64,000 nt of DNA from Segniliparus rotundus DSM 44985 (GTDB lineage Bacteria > Actinomycetota > Actinomycetes > Mycobacteriales > Mycobacteriaceae). A program made the translations under genes and the position numbers. The stretch is from NCBI RefSeq assembly GCF_000092825.1, contig NC_014168.1:1231946-1295945 (forward strand). Reading direction: 5' to 3'. The notes beneath the pieces were generated by a model. It was not told where the DNA came from, searched no databases, and saw only the letters and a list, made by a program, of their open reading frames with translations. Of this stretch, positions 7,764-18,235 are shown piece after piece (positions within the stretch are counted from its first letter, which is position 1; each line of letters opens with the position of its first letter).

Positions 7764-9410
7764 CTAGTCAAGGTTGTGCCCAGGCTCGTCGAGCGTCGCG
7801 AGCTTGGTCCGCACGACCTTGCCCGAGGGATTGCGCGGCAGTTCCGGGAGCACGGCGAACTGCTTGGGGATTTTGTACCGCTCCACATGCTCGCGGAGGA
7901 AGGCTTTCAACGCCTCCGGGTCGATCTGCCCCTCCCGCCCGCGAAGCACCAGAAACGCGCGAAGCGCCTGCCCGAACTGCTCGTCCGGCACGCCGATCAC
8001 AGCCGCGTCGACCACATCCGGGTGCGCGAGCAGGGCGTCTTCGACTTCGCCGGGGAAAATGTTCTCCCCGCCGGAGACGATCATGTCGTCCTCCCTGCCG
8101 TCCACGTACAACAAACCCGCTTCGTCCACATGCCCGAGGTCCCCGGTGCTGACGTACCCGTCCACCGACTCTTTGTCTTGCACGTCCGCGTCGGGGGTGT
8201 AGCCCGCGTACGCCATGGTGCCTTTCACGAAGATCGTCCCCGGCTCCCCGACGGCGGCTTGGGTGCGATCCGGCCGCAGAATCTTGACTCTCGCCCCGAT
8301 CACTGGCGGGCCCACGGTCCCCGGCTCCTGGAGCAGGTCTGTTTTTCCGGCGATGGAGATGACGCCGACTTCCGTGCTGCCGTACCCATTGACCACGACC
8401 GGGCCGAATTCGGCGATGAAATCCCGTGTCGTCGAAGCCGGCAGGGGGGCTGCTCCGGACAGCACGAGCTGCAACGACGATGTGTCGCGCGCGCGCTCGG
8501 CCGCTCTCGCGGCCTCGACCAGGCGGCCGATCATCGTCGGCACGGTCATGACGACCTCGATCCGACGCTCCTCGATGTCCTGGTAGAGCTGATCGGCGGT
8601 GTAGCGGCGATGGACGACCATCGTGTCGCCGAGGGCCAACACGCCCAGGCCCGAGGCAAAGCCCAGCCCGTGGAACAACGGGCTCGTCACCGCGGCCACT
8701 TGCCCCGCCCTCAGGCGCAGGATCTCGATGGCCGAAGCCACAGTGAACAGTCCGGGTATCGGATCCACGGCCCTCGGCACCCCCTTGGGGGTACCGGTGG
8801 TGCCCGAGGTCAACAAGGTTATCCCCACCTGGCCCGTCGCGGGTTTGCGTCTGCTCGGCGCGCCTGGGCCGCGGGCGGCCGCGGCGGTGTCTCCTGGGAC
8901 CGCGCGCGGGCATGGATGCGCGATCGCGTCCAGCACCTCGTCGAACTCCTCGTCGTGCAGCAGCAGGCCGACGTTGTGCCGGGCGAGGAGGGGGCCGAGT
9001 TGTTTCGCGGTGAGGTCGTAGTTGATGAGCACGACCTCTCTCCCGAGCAGGCAGCTCGCGATCAAGGAGATGACGAAGCCGCGTCCGTTCCGGCACAGCA
9101 CGCCGACGCAGCCCGCCTTGTGCTCGCGCAGTCCAGGACGCGTTTGGCGCACGCTCTCCGCCAGCCTCGTCCCGCGTTCGACGAGTTCGCGGTAGCTGAT
9201 CTCGCCCTCGTCGTCCACGATGGCGATCCGGTCGGGCCAGCGTGCGGCGGCGGCGGCGATCAGGAAGCCCGCGGTGGGGCCGAACGTCCACAAAGCGCGG
9301 GCGAGCCGGGCCGCCGCGCGCGGGCCAGGCGGGCGAAGCATTCCCGAGCGCGCGATCGCCGCGGCGGCGCCGAGGAGGCGTTTGATCTCAGATCGCCGAG
9401 TCACTGCCAT
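7764..9410 (-). CDS. Acyl-CoA synthetase (FadD-type AMP-forming ligase)
   Basis: Predicted to activate a fatty or related carboxylic acid to its acyl-AMP and then CoA thioester. The 548-residue enzyme shows the AMP-binding motif LLTSGTTGTPKGVPR, the VNGYGSTEVG motif, the hinge YVSTGDLGHVDEAGLLYVDGREDDMIVSGGE segments and a C-terminal PSGKV lysine. Acyl chain length cannot be read. The start at 9410 (MAVTRR) has AGGAAGG 8 bases upstream; an upstream in-frame start at 9437 is less likely. It is 51 bp from the CcdA-like gene on the same strand, so they may be co-transcribed without an obvious functional link. Confidence 0.88.
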   Translation of the reverse strand: MAVTRRSEIKRLLGAAAAIARSGMLRPPGPRAAARLARALWTFGPTAGFLIAAAAARWPDRIAIVDDEGEISYRELVERGTRLAESVRQTRPGLREHKAGCVGVLCRNGRGFVISLIASCLLGREVVLINYDLTAKQLGPLLARHNVGLLLHDEEFDEVLDAIAHPCPRAVPGDTAAAARGPGAPSRRKPATGQVGITLLTSGTTGTPKGVPRAVDPIPGLFTVASAIEILRLRAGQVAAVTSPLFHGLGFASGLGVLALGDTMVVHRRYTADQLYQDIEERRIEVVMTVPTMIGRLVEAARAAERARDTSSLQLVLSGAAPLPASTTRDFIAEFGPVVVNGYGSTEVGVISIAGKTDLLQEPGTVGPPVIGARVKILRPDRTQAAVGEPGTIFVKGTMAYAGYTPDADVQDKESVDGYVSTGDLGHVDEAGLLYVDGREDDMIVSGGENIFPGEVEDALLAHPDVVDAAVIGVPDEQFGQALRAFLVLRGREGQIDPEALKAFLREHVERYKIPKQFAVLPELPRNPSGKVVRTKLATLDEPGHNLD

Positions 9411-9461
9411 GACGGTACCCTTCCTGTTCTGTGACACAGGCTAGAGCAAAGTGTGTGTCGT

Positions 9462-10379
9462 TCACGGTCCAGGGGCGGCTGGTTCGGCGAACACCTGCCG
9501 GGGCCGCCACAGCCGCACGAACGCAGTCCAAACCCCGGCCAAGAACAGCAGGAAACACAGGATCGCGACCCACTCCCAGGGGGAGAAGGCGTCGACCGCC
9601 GCGGTCAGCCAGCCCTGGACGGCGAGCGCGCCAGCGATGATCTGACTGCCCTGATCGCCGTCCTCTCGGAGCAGCCGGTACTCGTACAAGCCGTAGTAGG
9701 CGATGTAGAGCCCGGTCAGCATCACCAGGACGGCGCTGACTTTGCTGATATGCGGCAATAGTTTGCGCAACCCGGTGGCGATCACGTTGTGGGCCAGAGC
9801 CGCGGACACGGCCAGCGAGCCCACCACTGCGGTCATGCCGCCCGCGTACGCAAGGCAGGAGAGCAGGCCCAAATTGCTCGCCCCGGCCTGGAACGTCAAA
9901 CTGATCACCGTGACGAATGAGCCAAAACCGCAGGACAGCGATGACACCGCGTAGGCGAGGCCATAGCCGAACATGGAACTGAGCCGGGTCGTCGGCGTCC
10001 CGCGGGACCAACGCGGCAAGCGGATCATCGCGTCCCCGCCGCGCAGCAGGCGCACCATGAACCACAGCCCGAGCAGCACCATTGCAGCGCCGATCAGCGC
10101 GGTCGCGACGGGGAGCGACCGTTGCATCTCCCAAGCGATGGAGTCAGAGGCGAAACCGAAGCACCCGAAGACGACCACGAAGCCCAACGACATGGCCGCA
10201 GTCGCCGCCAGCGCCCGCACTGCCGAAAACAAGGATTGCCTGCCCGCTTGCGTCGTGTCGTCGCCGAGGACGACGAGGGAGAGATACGCGGGGAGCATCG
10301 CGAACCCACAAGGGTTGAGCGCGCCGACCAGGCCCTGCAGGAAGGCGTAGTAGAGAATCTCCGTGTGGGTCAGCTGCAT
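9462..10379 (-). CDS. CcdA/DsbD-like transmembrane thiol-disulfide transport protein
   Basis: Polytopic membrane protein (305 residues, about 7-8 helices) of the CcdA family, which moves electrons from cytoplasmic thioredoxin across the membrane for cytochrome c maturation or extracytoplasmic disulfide reduction. The redox cysteine pair is seen in GALNPCGFAMLPAYLSLVV (first half) and SSLSCGFGSF (second half). It resembles the M. tuberculosis membrane protein Rv2877c. No thioredoxin-like partner lies next to it; the closest relative is the DsbA-like protein at 12044, which lacks cysteines in its active site. Confidence 0.83.
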   Translation of the reverse strand: MQLTHTEILYYAFLQGLVGALNPCGFAMLPAYLSLVVLGDDTTQAGRQSLFSAVRALAATAAMSLGFVVVFGCFGFASDSIAWEMQRSLPVATALIGAAMVLLGLWFMVRLLRGGDAMIRLPRWSRGTPTTRLSSMFGYGLAYAVSSLSCGFGSFVTVISLTFQAGASNLGLLSCLAYAGGMTAVVGSLAVSAALAHNVIATGLRKLLPHISKVSAVLVMLTGLYIAYYGLYEYRLLREDGDQGSQIIAGALAVQGWLTAAVDAFSPWEWVAILCFLLFLAGVWTAFVRLWRPRQVFAEPAAPGP

Positions 10380-10615
10380 CGAACTGCTCGTCCCGCTCCC
10401 GGCCTCAGCCCGGTCTCCCCCGAGTTGATGGGCGCGCCCATGCGGTGAGATCTGTCGCGCGCCTTGTCGTCCAGAGTCGTCGTTGAGCTCATGCCGACAA
10501 GCTTAAGGGACCACGGGGCGTGTTTGGCCCCCCGGAAACCGCGTCCGGACAACACGGTCCCAAAATTTCCCCAGCCACCCTCGACAAGCCCGGCAAGACG
10601 TGGCTGGTCCGCGGC

Positions 10616-11962
10616 TCAGACATCGGCCCGGTAGGCGGTGAAACGAGGAAGCAGGGCTGCTGCGATGGCGATCCCCACGACCACGAGCCCCCCGCCGAGA
10701 ACAGTGGTGCTGGTCGGGCCGAGGATGGTTGCGCCATACCCGTGCAACAAGTCGGCAAGGCGGGGGCCGCCGGCGACGACCAGGAAGAACACGCCTTGCA
10801 TTCGGCCGCGCAATTCGTCGGGGGCGGCCGACTGGAGCATTGTGGAGCGGAACACGCTGGAGAACGTGTCGGCGAGCCCGGCGAAGGCCATGCAGGTCAG
10901 CGCGGCCCAGAAGCCAGAGGCTCCCCACGCGGCGAGCGCTCCGCCGAACCCGACCACCCCGACGCCCCAGGCCGCGACGGCCAGGACAACGGCGAGCCCT
11001 TGTCGGCCCACTCGGGGCACCCAGCCGGAGAAGAGCCCGCCGAGGAACGCCCCGACTGGCACAGCGGCATAGAGCAGGCCGAGATGGGAGCCTCCGGTGA
11101 CCGGGTCGCCGAGGACCGTATGGGCTATTTCCGGGAACAGCGCCCTCGGCATCCCGAAAACCATGGCGATGAGGTCGGCGACAAACGTGGCGAGGAGGAT
11201 CTGGTCGGCCCGCAGATGCGCGAACCCTTTGAGCAGAGCCTTCAGCGCGTCCTTTGCTCTCGTTCCCGCGTTGGCCCCTGTTCCTGCGCTGCCGGGCCGC
11301 GCTTCCGTTTGAGCTGCTGGCAGACCGTTCGCCGTGCTGTTGCGTTGGGTTGGGCGCGAGGCCGGCAGCCGGATCGCCGCGCTGATCGTGGCGCACATGG
11401 TCACAGCGTCGATCAGGTAGAGCCGCGCGAGGCCGACCCCAGGGACTCCCAGCAGCACCCCACCGAGCATCGGGCCGACGAACGTGGTCAACCCAATGAC
11501 CGTGAAGTGCAGGGCGTTCGCGGCGGCCAGTTGCCCGGAGGGGAGCAAGAGCGGGATGATCGCGCCCCGAGCCGGGTTGTTCACCGAGAAAAAAGCTTGT
11601 TGCAGGGCGAAGAGCGCGAGGATGATCCAGATCTGCGCCGAACCGCGCGCCAAAGGAAAGGCCGCCTGGACCCAGAGGAGGACGGAGCTCACGGCGAGCC
11701 CCGAGCTTGTGACGACCAGAATGCGCCTGCGGTCGTAGAGGTCGGCCAAGACCCCGCCGAGCGGGGCGAGGACCAGCATCGGCACGAGCGCGAACAAACC
11801 GGCCAGCCCGACATAGGCGGAACTGTGGGTGAGCTGGTACAGCTGCACCGGCACCGCGACGACGGTGAACTGCGCGCCGAGTTGGGACACTGCTCCTGCG
11901 AGCCATAGACGGCGGAAAGCCGGTGTTTTCAGCGGCGTGGTGTCAGCCAGGAATTTCGACAT
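10616..11962 (-). CDS. Major facilitator superfamily transporter (MFS_3/enterobactin-exporter type)
   Basis: A 448-residue multispanning protein with about 12 hydrophobic helices. It begins MSKFLADTTPLKTPAFRRLW and shows the loop 2-3 motif GVLADLYDRRRILV (MFS motif A) and a second-half FRSTMLQSAAPDELRGRMQG, typical of the MFS_3 group that includes EntS-like exporters and many uncharacterised actinobacterial efflux pumps. The substrate cannot be assigned. The start at 11962 is a choice; an ATG at 11992 (MPPEPYAELL) would add ten residues. It is divergent from the DsbA-like gene at 12044. Confidence 0.85.
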   Translation of the reverse strand: MSKFLADTTPLKTPAFRRLWLAGAVSQLGAQFTVVAVPVQLYQLTHSSAYVGLAGLFALVPMLVLAPLGGVLADLYDRRRILVVTSSGLAVSSVLLWVQAAFPLARGSAQIWIILALFALQQAFFSVNNPARGAIIPLLLPSGQLAAANALHFTVIGLTTFVGPMLGGVLLGVPGVGLARLYLIDAVTMCATISAAIRLPASRPTQRNSTANGLPAAQTEARPGSAGTGANAGTRAKDALKALLKGFAHLRADQILLATFVADLIAMVFGMPRALFPEIAHTVLGDPVTGGSHLGLLYAAVPVGAFLGGLFSGWVPRVGRQGLAVVLAVAAWGVGVVGFGGALAAWGASGFWAALTCMAFAGLADTFSSVFRSTMLQSAAPDELRGRMQGVFFLVVAGGPRLADLLHGYGATILGPTSTTVLGGGLVVVGIAIAAALLPRFTAYRADV

Positions 11963-12043
11963 GAGGAGTTCAGCATACGGCTCCGGGGGCATGTCCTGCC
12001 CTGTGCGCGAGTGCGATGGGGGAAGCCTCGTTATTCTGACCGT

Positions 12044-13012
12044 ATGCGTCGGTTGCTCGTGCCTCAACAGAATCTGGTGAAATGGTGCGGACTCGCGCTC
12101 GCGGCCGCCATGGCGGCCGCGAGCCTTTTCGCGATCCGCAGCGCCGCGGAACCGGAGCCCCCCGCCGCGCAGTCCCCGGCGCCTGCCGCCGTGTTGGAGG
12201 AAGTGCTGCAGATCGGCGACCCCGATGCGCTGCAGCCGATCGATCTCTACCTGGATTTCCTCGACCCGAACAGCGCGACATTGATCCAGCTCCTCGGCGA
12301 AGAGATGCGCAAGCAGATCGAAGACCGAAAACTTGTGGTGAACTTGCGGCTGGTCGGCTATCTCGACCCGTATTCCGCCTCCGCCTCCTATTCCAGCCGA
12401 GCGCTCATCGCGATGTACCTGGTGACCGGAGAGACGCAGACGGCGGATACCGCGTGGAAATTCCTGCGCAGGCTTTTCGACGCGGACATCCAGCCGCGCC
12501 AAGGCGCGCTCAAGGACCTCTCCGACTCGGAGCTCGCGGACATCGCCCGCCAAATCGGGGCTCCGGAGTCCGCCGCGGACTTCATCGCAACCGGCCAGGA
12601 CCGGGCGAATGTCGACTCCCATCAGATCCATTTGCGCAATATGGCGCGCATGTCCGGGCTCGGCGGCAGAGGAACGCCGTTCGCGACGTACCGGGGCCGC
12701 CCGTTCCTGTTGGACCCCGACGGGGCGTGGCTGAACGCGTTGGTGTCGCCGAGTTCGGCGACGCCAACGACGGACGCGCAGGAACCGCCCGGCGGCGCCA
12801 CCGGCGTGAACGTGCCGCACCAAGAGGTGACCCCTGGCGCGCCGATCACTCGGCCGTCGGTCACGTTGCCCCCCGCGGCCCCTGCGCCCGGGGACGGGGC
12901 GGCGCCCGCGCCGGACGCGGACCCTGCGCCCCAGGACGGAACCGGGCCTGCTCCGGAGGACAATCCGGTTTCTGAAGAGGCTCCTGCCCCTGCTGCTGGG
13001 CCGGGCGAGTGA
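12044..13012 (+). CDS. DsbA-like thioredoxin-fold membrane-anchored protein lacking the CXXC site
   Basis: A 322-residue protein with an N-terminal membrane anchor or signal segment (LVKWCGLALAAAMAAASLFA), a Pro/Ala linker, a DsbA/thioredoxin_4-type domain (about residues 55-230) and a long Pro/Ala/Asp-rich C-terminal tail of about 85 residues. The domain starts IDLYLDFLDPNSATLI; in the family the CXXC follows that beta strand (xxDPxCPxC), but here it reads DPNSAT, so no catalytic cysteines remain. The cis-proline loop GRGTPFATYRGRPF is present. A redox-inactive, possibly binding or chaperone role is inferred. The stop overlaps the GTG of the next gene (GTGA), so the pair is translationally coupled. 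Confidence 0.7.
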   Translation: MRRLLVPQQNLVKWCGLALAAAMAAASLFAIRSAAEPEPPAAQSPAPAAVLEEVLQIGDPDALQPIDLYLDFLDPNSATLIQLLGEEMRKQIEDRKLVVNLRLVGYLDPYSASASYSSRALIAMYLVTGETQTADTAWKFLRRLFDADIQPRQGALKDLSDSELADIARQIGAPESAADFIATGQDRANVDSHQIHLRNMARMSGLGGRGTPFATYRGRPFLLDPDGAWLNALVSPSSATPTTDAQEPPGGATGVNVPHQEVTPGAPITRPSVTLPPAAPAPGDGAAPAPDADPAPQDGTGPAPEDNPVSEEAPAPAAGPGE

Positions 13013-15132
13013 TCGCGGCTGCCCTCGTCGCACTTGTCGTCGCGGCGCTGCTCGTCCTGCCCGGAGCTGGGCTTGCGAAAGCTGTCGGCATGCCTGGTCC
13101 TGCTGCTCTCGCCGTCGGCCCCGCTGTGACGCTCGGGGTCGTCGGGATCACGACTTTGTGGTTGGGCTTCACTCCGTTCCGTTGGAGCCTCGGGGTCGCT
13201 TTCGCGGTGTTCTTCGTGCTCTGGGCGCTCGCCGCGTATCGCTCTCGCGTGTGGCCGCCGATATCGTCGCAGCGGCCCGTGTCCGCAGGCTCCGCTGCCA
13301 CAATGGGGGCCGGGGTGCTGATCGGAGCGGGGATCTTCAGCGTCACCTGCCTGCGGTGGGTCCAGTTGCACGCCTCACGGCGGTTCGACAACATCAGCCA
13401 GGTGTGGGACGCGTTGTGGCACGTCAATCTGATCCGGTTCATCGCGGAGACCGGGATCGCGTCCCCGATCCGCACCGGAGAGCTCATCAACTCGGACAAC
13501 CACGCCGCGCATTTCTACCCGAACGCATGGCACGCGCTGGTCGCCCTCGCCGAACCGCTGACCAGCGGTCTCGGGCTTCAGACCGGATATCCCCAGCTCT
13601 ACAACATCGCGTCGGTCATCACTCCTGCCATCGTTTTCCCCATCAGCGCTGCGGCGCTCGCCTGGGTGCTTGCGAGGAAGAAGCTGGGGGAGCGGTGGAC
13701 CGCGTGCGGCGCGGCCGCCGCTGCGGCCGCCTCAGCCCTGTTCCCCTCGCTGTACGAGGAAGAAGCCTTCGGCTCCGTGCCTTCGGCGATGGCCATCGCC
13801 CTGGCCCCTGTCGTCGCCGCGCTCGCGATGTCCAGCGTTCGCGACCAGAGCCCCGGCCGTCTGATGATTGCCGTGCTCGCGTTCGCCGGGGTGACTGCCG
13901 CGCATCCCTCTGCGGCTGTCGTCGTGGCGGTCCTGCTGGTCTTTTGGTGGGCGACTCGGCTCGTGTGGTTCCCCGCCGCGTCGAGGCTGCGAGATTTCGC
14001 GATCCTCGCGGCCATCCCTGTCGGGACCGCGATATTGCTCGCGCCGATGGCCCTCGGCCTGAAGTCGGCTTCGAGCGAGACCGAGGCGTTCCCCTTTTAT
14101 TGGTACGACCTCGGCCTCACCCACGCCCAGGCGGCGCTGCGCACGGCGGGCCTTCTCTCCAGGACGGTGGACGAGGGCGTCCCGTTCGAGCATCGGGCTC
14201 GTCTGGTGCTGCCGCTGCTCCTCGTCGCCGCTGTCGGCCTTGTCGCGACGCTGCTGCTGCGGCAATGGTGGGCTCCTTTGGTCTGGGCGCTTTTCGTGGT
14301 GGTTGCCACGAACGACCTCGTCCCGTTCGGGCACGGGGCGTGCAACCCGTACCCGCAATGCGGGCCGTTGCCGCTGCGCCCGGATGGAAGGCCTTCCGCA
14401 GCGTGGCCGTCGTTCACATTGCCGTGGTTTCTGGACAAAGCCAGCGGCAGCTTCTACCACGACCCGCACCGTCTCGCCGAAGTGCTGACCCTGCTCTCGG
14501 CGGGATTTTTCGGGGTGGGGGTCGGCGCGGCGTTGTTCTTGGCGGATCGTCTGCTGCGCCCGGCGCCTCTTGTGCGGCCCTGGGCGGCGCCGGCGGCGTT
14601 CGCGCTGCTGGTCCTCGCCATCTTGGTCGCCGCGGACCGCGTGCGCGGTGAGCGCGGGGCGCTCGCTTCGAACAGCAGAGACGACCGCCTCGTCGGTTTG
14701 GAGGACCTCACGGCGTACCACTGGCTCGCCGCGCAGCCCGGCGCGAAGGACACAGTGATCCTCAACCAGCTGGAGCAGGGCACTGGGTGGATGTACGCGG
14801 AAACAGGCCTGAAACCGATGTTCGCGCACTACCGAAGCCCGAATTTCAGCAACGACCAGGCGTGCGTCTATTGGTTCGCCGCCTCCGCGGGCCGGGATTG
14901 GCGCGTTGCGGACGCGTTGCGCCGCCTGCGCGTCCGGTACATCTTCGAGAGCCCGCCGAATTATTGGCCGGACCATGTCGATCCTTTCACGCACCTCATC
15001 GGGGCGCCCGGCGTCCTGCCGGTCTACCACGACGGCCCAGTGACCATCTACGAGCTCAAAGAGCTGGCCACAAGCCGAGAGCAGGAGGACCCGGTCGTGA
15101 GCGCCGACACCAATCACTTCTGCCGAGGCTGA
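13009..15132 (+). CDS. Large polytopic membrane protein (DUF6541-like, glycosyltransferase-C-like topology)
   Basis: A 707-residue protein with roughly 13 hydrophobic helices, starting with a GTG that overlaps the previous stop by 4 bases. Between the early helices is an extracytoplasmic segment with NISQVWDALWHVNLIRFIAE and NSDNHAAHFYPNAWHALVAL, a His/Asp/Asn-rich loop of the kind found in actinobacterial DUF6541 proteins; the C-terminal domain (about residues 560-707) is soluble. The topology resembles lipid-linked sugar transferases of the GT-C class, and galE1 lies 45 bp downstream, so a role in cell-wall polysaccharide assembly is a reasonable inference, not a demonstrated one. Confidence 0.6.
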   Translation: MIAAALVALVVAALLVLPGAGLAKAVGMPGPAALAVGPAVTLGVVGITTLWLGFTPFRWSLGVAFAVFFVLWALAAYRSRVWPPISSQRPVSAGSAATMGAGVLIGAGIFSVTCLRWVQLHASRRFDNISQVWDALWHVNLIRFIAETGIASPIRTGELINSDNHAAHFYPNAWHALVALAEPLTSGLGLQTGYPQLYNIASVITPAIVFPISAAALAWVLARKKLGERWTACGAAAAAAASALFPSLYEEEAFGSVPSAMAIALAPVVAALAMSSVRDQSPGRLMIAVLAFAGVTAAHPSAAVVVAVLLVFWWATRLVWFPAASRLRDFAILAAIPVGTAILLAPMALGLKSASSETEAFPFYWYDLGLTHAQAALRTAGLLSRTVDEGVPFEHRARLVLPLLLVAAVGLVATLLLRQWWAPLVWALFVVVATNDLVPFGHGACNPYPQCGPLPLRPDGRPSAAWPSFTLPWFLDKASGSFYHDPHRLAEVLTLLSAGFFGVGVGAALFLADRLLRPAPLVRPWAAPAAFALLVLAILVAADRVRGERGALASNSRDDRLVGLEDLTAYHWLAAQPGAKDTVILNQLEQGTGWMYAETGLKPMFAHYRSPNFSNDQACVYWFAASAGRDWRVADALRRLRVRYIFESPPNYWPDHVDPFTHLIGAPGVLPVYHDGPVTIYELKELATSREQEDPVVSADTNHFCRG

Positions 15133-16113
<981 letters not shown>

Positions 16114-16160
16114 ACAGCCAATCGTGGCAAGCGTGCTCGGGTGATGCGGTCCTGGCCCGG

Positions 16161-17888
16161 TCAGTGCGTCCGGAACACGGCGAAGCTGTGCGGGGGAAGC
16201 GTCGCGCTGGCCCCGTCGGTGGACGGCTTCTCCCAGGCCAGCACGACTGTTCCTGCGGCAGGAACGGCGACGTCGTTCTCGCTGAGGTTCACGGCCACGG
16301 TGAAACGCCCCCGTCGCAGCAAGAACCACCGCGCTTGCTCGTCGTATTCGGTCCGAACATCCGTCAGCCGCGGGTCGGCGAACTCCCGATGGGCCGCGCG
16401 CAGGGCGATCAAGTCCTCATAGCAGCGCAGCAGCCGCTGGTGCGGCTCCTCGGCGAGTTCGGACCAGTCCAGTTTGGAGCGTTGGAAAGTCGCTGGGTCC
16501 TGCGGGTCTGGCACCTCGGAAGCAGGCCAGCCGTGTTCGGCGAATTCGCGGCGGCGTCCTTCGCTGGTCGCTTGTGCGATCTCTGGTTCGGGGTGCGAGC
16601 TGAAAAACTGGAACGGCGTCGAAGCGCCCCATTCCTCGCCCATGAACAGCATCGGTGTGAAAGGGGAGAGCAGCACAAGCGCTGCCTTCGCCGCGAGCTG
16701 TCCAGGGGTGAGATACGCGGAGGGCCGGTCGCCGGTCGCGCGATTGCCGATCTGGTCGTGGTTGCAGGTGTAGACGACAAAGCGCCACGCCGGGGCGGCG
16801 CGCCGGTCGATGGCTTTGCCGTGCCGGCGTTTGCGGAACGACGAATAGGAGCCCGCGTGGAAGAACGCGCTCTCCAGCGTTGTGGCGAGGCACGCCAAGG
16901 AGCCGAAGTCGCTGTAGTAGCCCTGCCGTTCTCCGGACACGGCTGTGTGGATCGCGTGGTGCACGTCGTCGGCCCATTGCGCGGTGGCGCCGTCGCCGCC
17001 AGCCGCTTGCGGGGTGGTCGTCCTCGGGTCGTTGAGGTCGCTTTCCGCGATCAGGGACAGCGGTCTGGCGAGTTTGGCGGACAGCGCTTCGGTCTCGGCG
17101 GCGAGTTCGGCGAGGATCGGTATGGCTGTGCTGTCCGAGAGGGCGTGGACCGCGTCGAGCCGCAACGCGTCGACGTGGAACTCTTCGAACCAGCGCAGCG
17201 CGTTGTCGATCACGTACCGGCGTACCTCGTCCGAATCGGCTCCGTCCAAATTCACCCTCGGGCCCCAAATCGTGGCGTCCGGGTTCAGATACGGGCCGAA
17301 GCGGTTCAAGTAGTTCCCAGACGGCCCCAAGTGGTTGTAGACGACATCGAGGCAGACGGCGAGCCCTTTGTTGTGACAGGCGTCGACGAATTTCGCGAAC
17401 TCCTCCGGCCCGCCGTAGGGCTCGTGCACGGCGAACCAGTCCACGCCGTCGTAGCCCCAGCCCCATGCGCCGTTGTACGCGTTCACCGGCATCACTTCGA
17501 CGAATGTGGCGCCGAGGGCGACCAGGTGGTCCAGATGCGCCGCTGCCGCCGCGAACGTCCCTTCCGCGGTGAACGTCCCGATGTGCAGCTCGTAGAGCAC
17601 GCCGCCGCAGAGCTGTCTGCCCGTCCACGACTGGTCGGTCCACAACTCGGGGTTCACGGCGAACCGCTGCGAGAGCCCGTGCACCCCGTCTGGTTGGCGT
17701 GGGGACCGGGGGTCGGGCAGCGGCGTGGGGTCGTCGTCGAGAAGGTAGCCGTATCGGGCGTCCGGCGGGCAGTCGGCCTCGGCCTCCCACCAACCCCCGC
17801 CAGCTTCGCGCATCGGGTGGTCGGTTTCGCCGATTCGGATGTGGACGTGTTGTGCGGCAGGGGCCCACACTCGGAACTGTTCGCTCAC
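16161..17888 (-). CDS. treZ: Malto-oligosyltrehalose trehalohydrolase TreZ
   Basis: Releases trehalose from the maltooligosyl-trehalose made by TreY, the last step of the glycogen-to-trehalose pathway in the cytoplasm. The 575-residue GH13 enzyme has an N-terminal beta-sandwich (EQFRVWAPAAQHVHIRIG), then the barrel with LDVVYNHLGPSGNYLNRF, the nucleophile in DALRLDAVHAL, the acid/base glutamate in LIAESDLNDPR and VVYTCNHDQIGNR. Length and motifs are complete. The GTG start overlaps the stop of the decayed metallo-beta-lactamase-fold gene (GTGA), so it may once have been translated from that gene. treX and treY are not in the window. Confidence 0.92.
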   Translation of the reverse strand: MSEQFRVWAPAAQHVHIRIGETDHPMREAGGGWWEAEADCPPDARYGYLLDDDPTPLPDPRSPRQPDGVHGLSQRFAVNPELWTDQSWTGRQLCGGVLYELHIGTFTAEGTFAAAAAHLDHLVALGATFVEVMPVNAYNGAWGWGYDGVDWFAVHEPYGGPEEFAKFVDACHNKGLAVCLDVVYNHLGPSGNYLNRFGPYLNPDATIWGPRVNLDGADSDEVRRYVIDNALRWFEEFHVDALRLDAVHALSDSTAIPILAELAAETEALSAKLARPLSLIAESDLNDPRTTTPQAAGGDGATAQWADDVHHAIHTAVSGERQGYYSDFGSLACLATTLESAFFHAGSYSSFRKRRHGKAIDRRAAPAWRFVVYTCNHDQIGNRATGDRPSAYLTPGQLAAKAALVLLSPFTPMLFMGEEWGASTPFQFFSSHPEPEIAQATSEGRRREFAEHGWPASEVPDPQDPATFQRSKLDWSELAEEPHQRLLRCYEDLIALRAAHREFADPRLTDVRTEYDEQARWFLLRRGRFTVAVNLSENDVAVPAAGTVVLAWEKPSTDGASATLPPHSFAVFRTH

Positions 17889-18235
17889 CCGACCATTGTG
17901 TCGTGTCGGACGCGTTTGAGGTCCATGAGGTCGTGCGCGGAAACGATCTCGACATCAGGATGTTTCGAAAGCTCCGCCAGCCGGGAAATATTGTGGTGCA
18001 AGAGTTTCCGGTCGGCCGCCTCGATGTTCTGGGCGGCCCGGATGATCGGAGGGCAGGATGGATTCGGAGCGAGCTGCGTCCGGGCGGTGTACGCGTCTCC
18101 GACGTGGAGAAGCCGCCGGGGGCTGGCTGGGCTTCCTCGGTCCACCACGACGCCGATGTGGCACCTGGCGTGCCCGGCGACCTATTTCGCCAGCGGCGGA
18201 CGCAATGTCCCGCAATGGAGATGATGAACTTGCAC
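17885..18235 (-). pseudogene. Remnant of a metallo-beta-lactamase-fold hydrolase (internal deletion plus stop)
   Basis: In one minus-strand frame the DNA encodes an N-terminal VQVHHLHCGTLRPPLAK, then a TAG at 18184-18182, then VAGHARCHIGVVVDRGSP, LLHVGDAYTART and a helical tail ending in SAHDLMDLKRVRHDTMVG. These are the two ends of a typical 260-280 residue MBL-fold hydrolase: the first strand, and the metal-binding GH.xGH..V and GDA motifs near the end. The middle, about 130-150 residues including the HxHxDH metal site, is gone, and the junction carries an in-frame stop. It should be non-functional. The gene end overlaps treZ by 4 bases and has stayed in frame after the stop. Confidence 0.75.

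Noticed and set aside
10370-10492. 40-codon frame overlapping the start of the CcdA-like gene
   Set aside because: No Shine-Dalgarno, no similarity, low-complexity composition.
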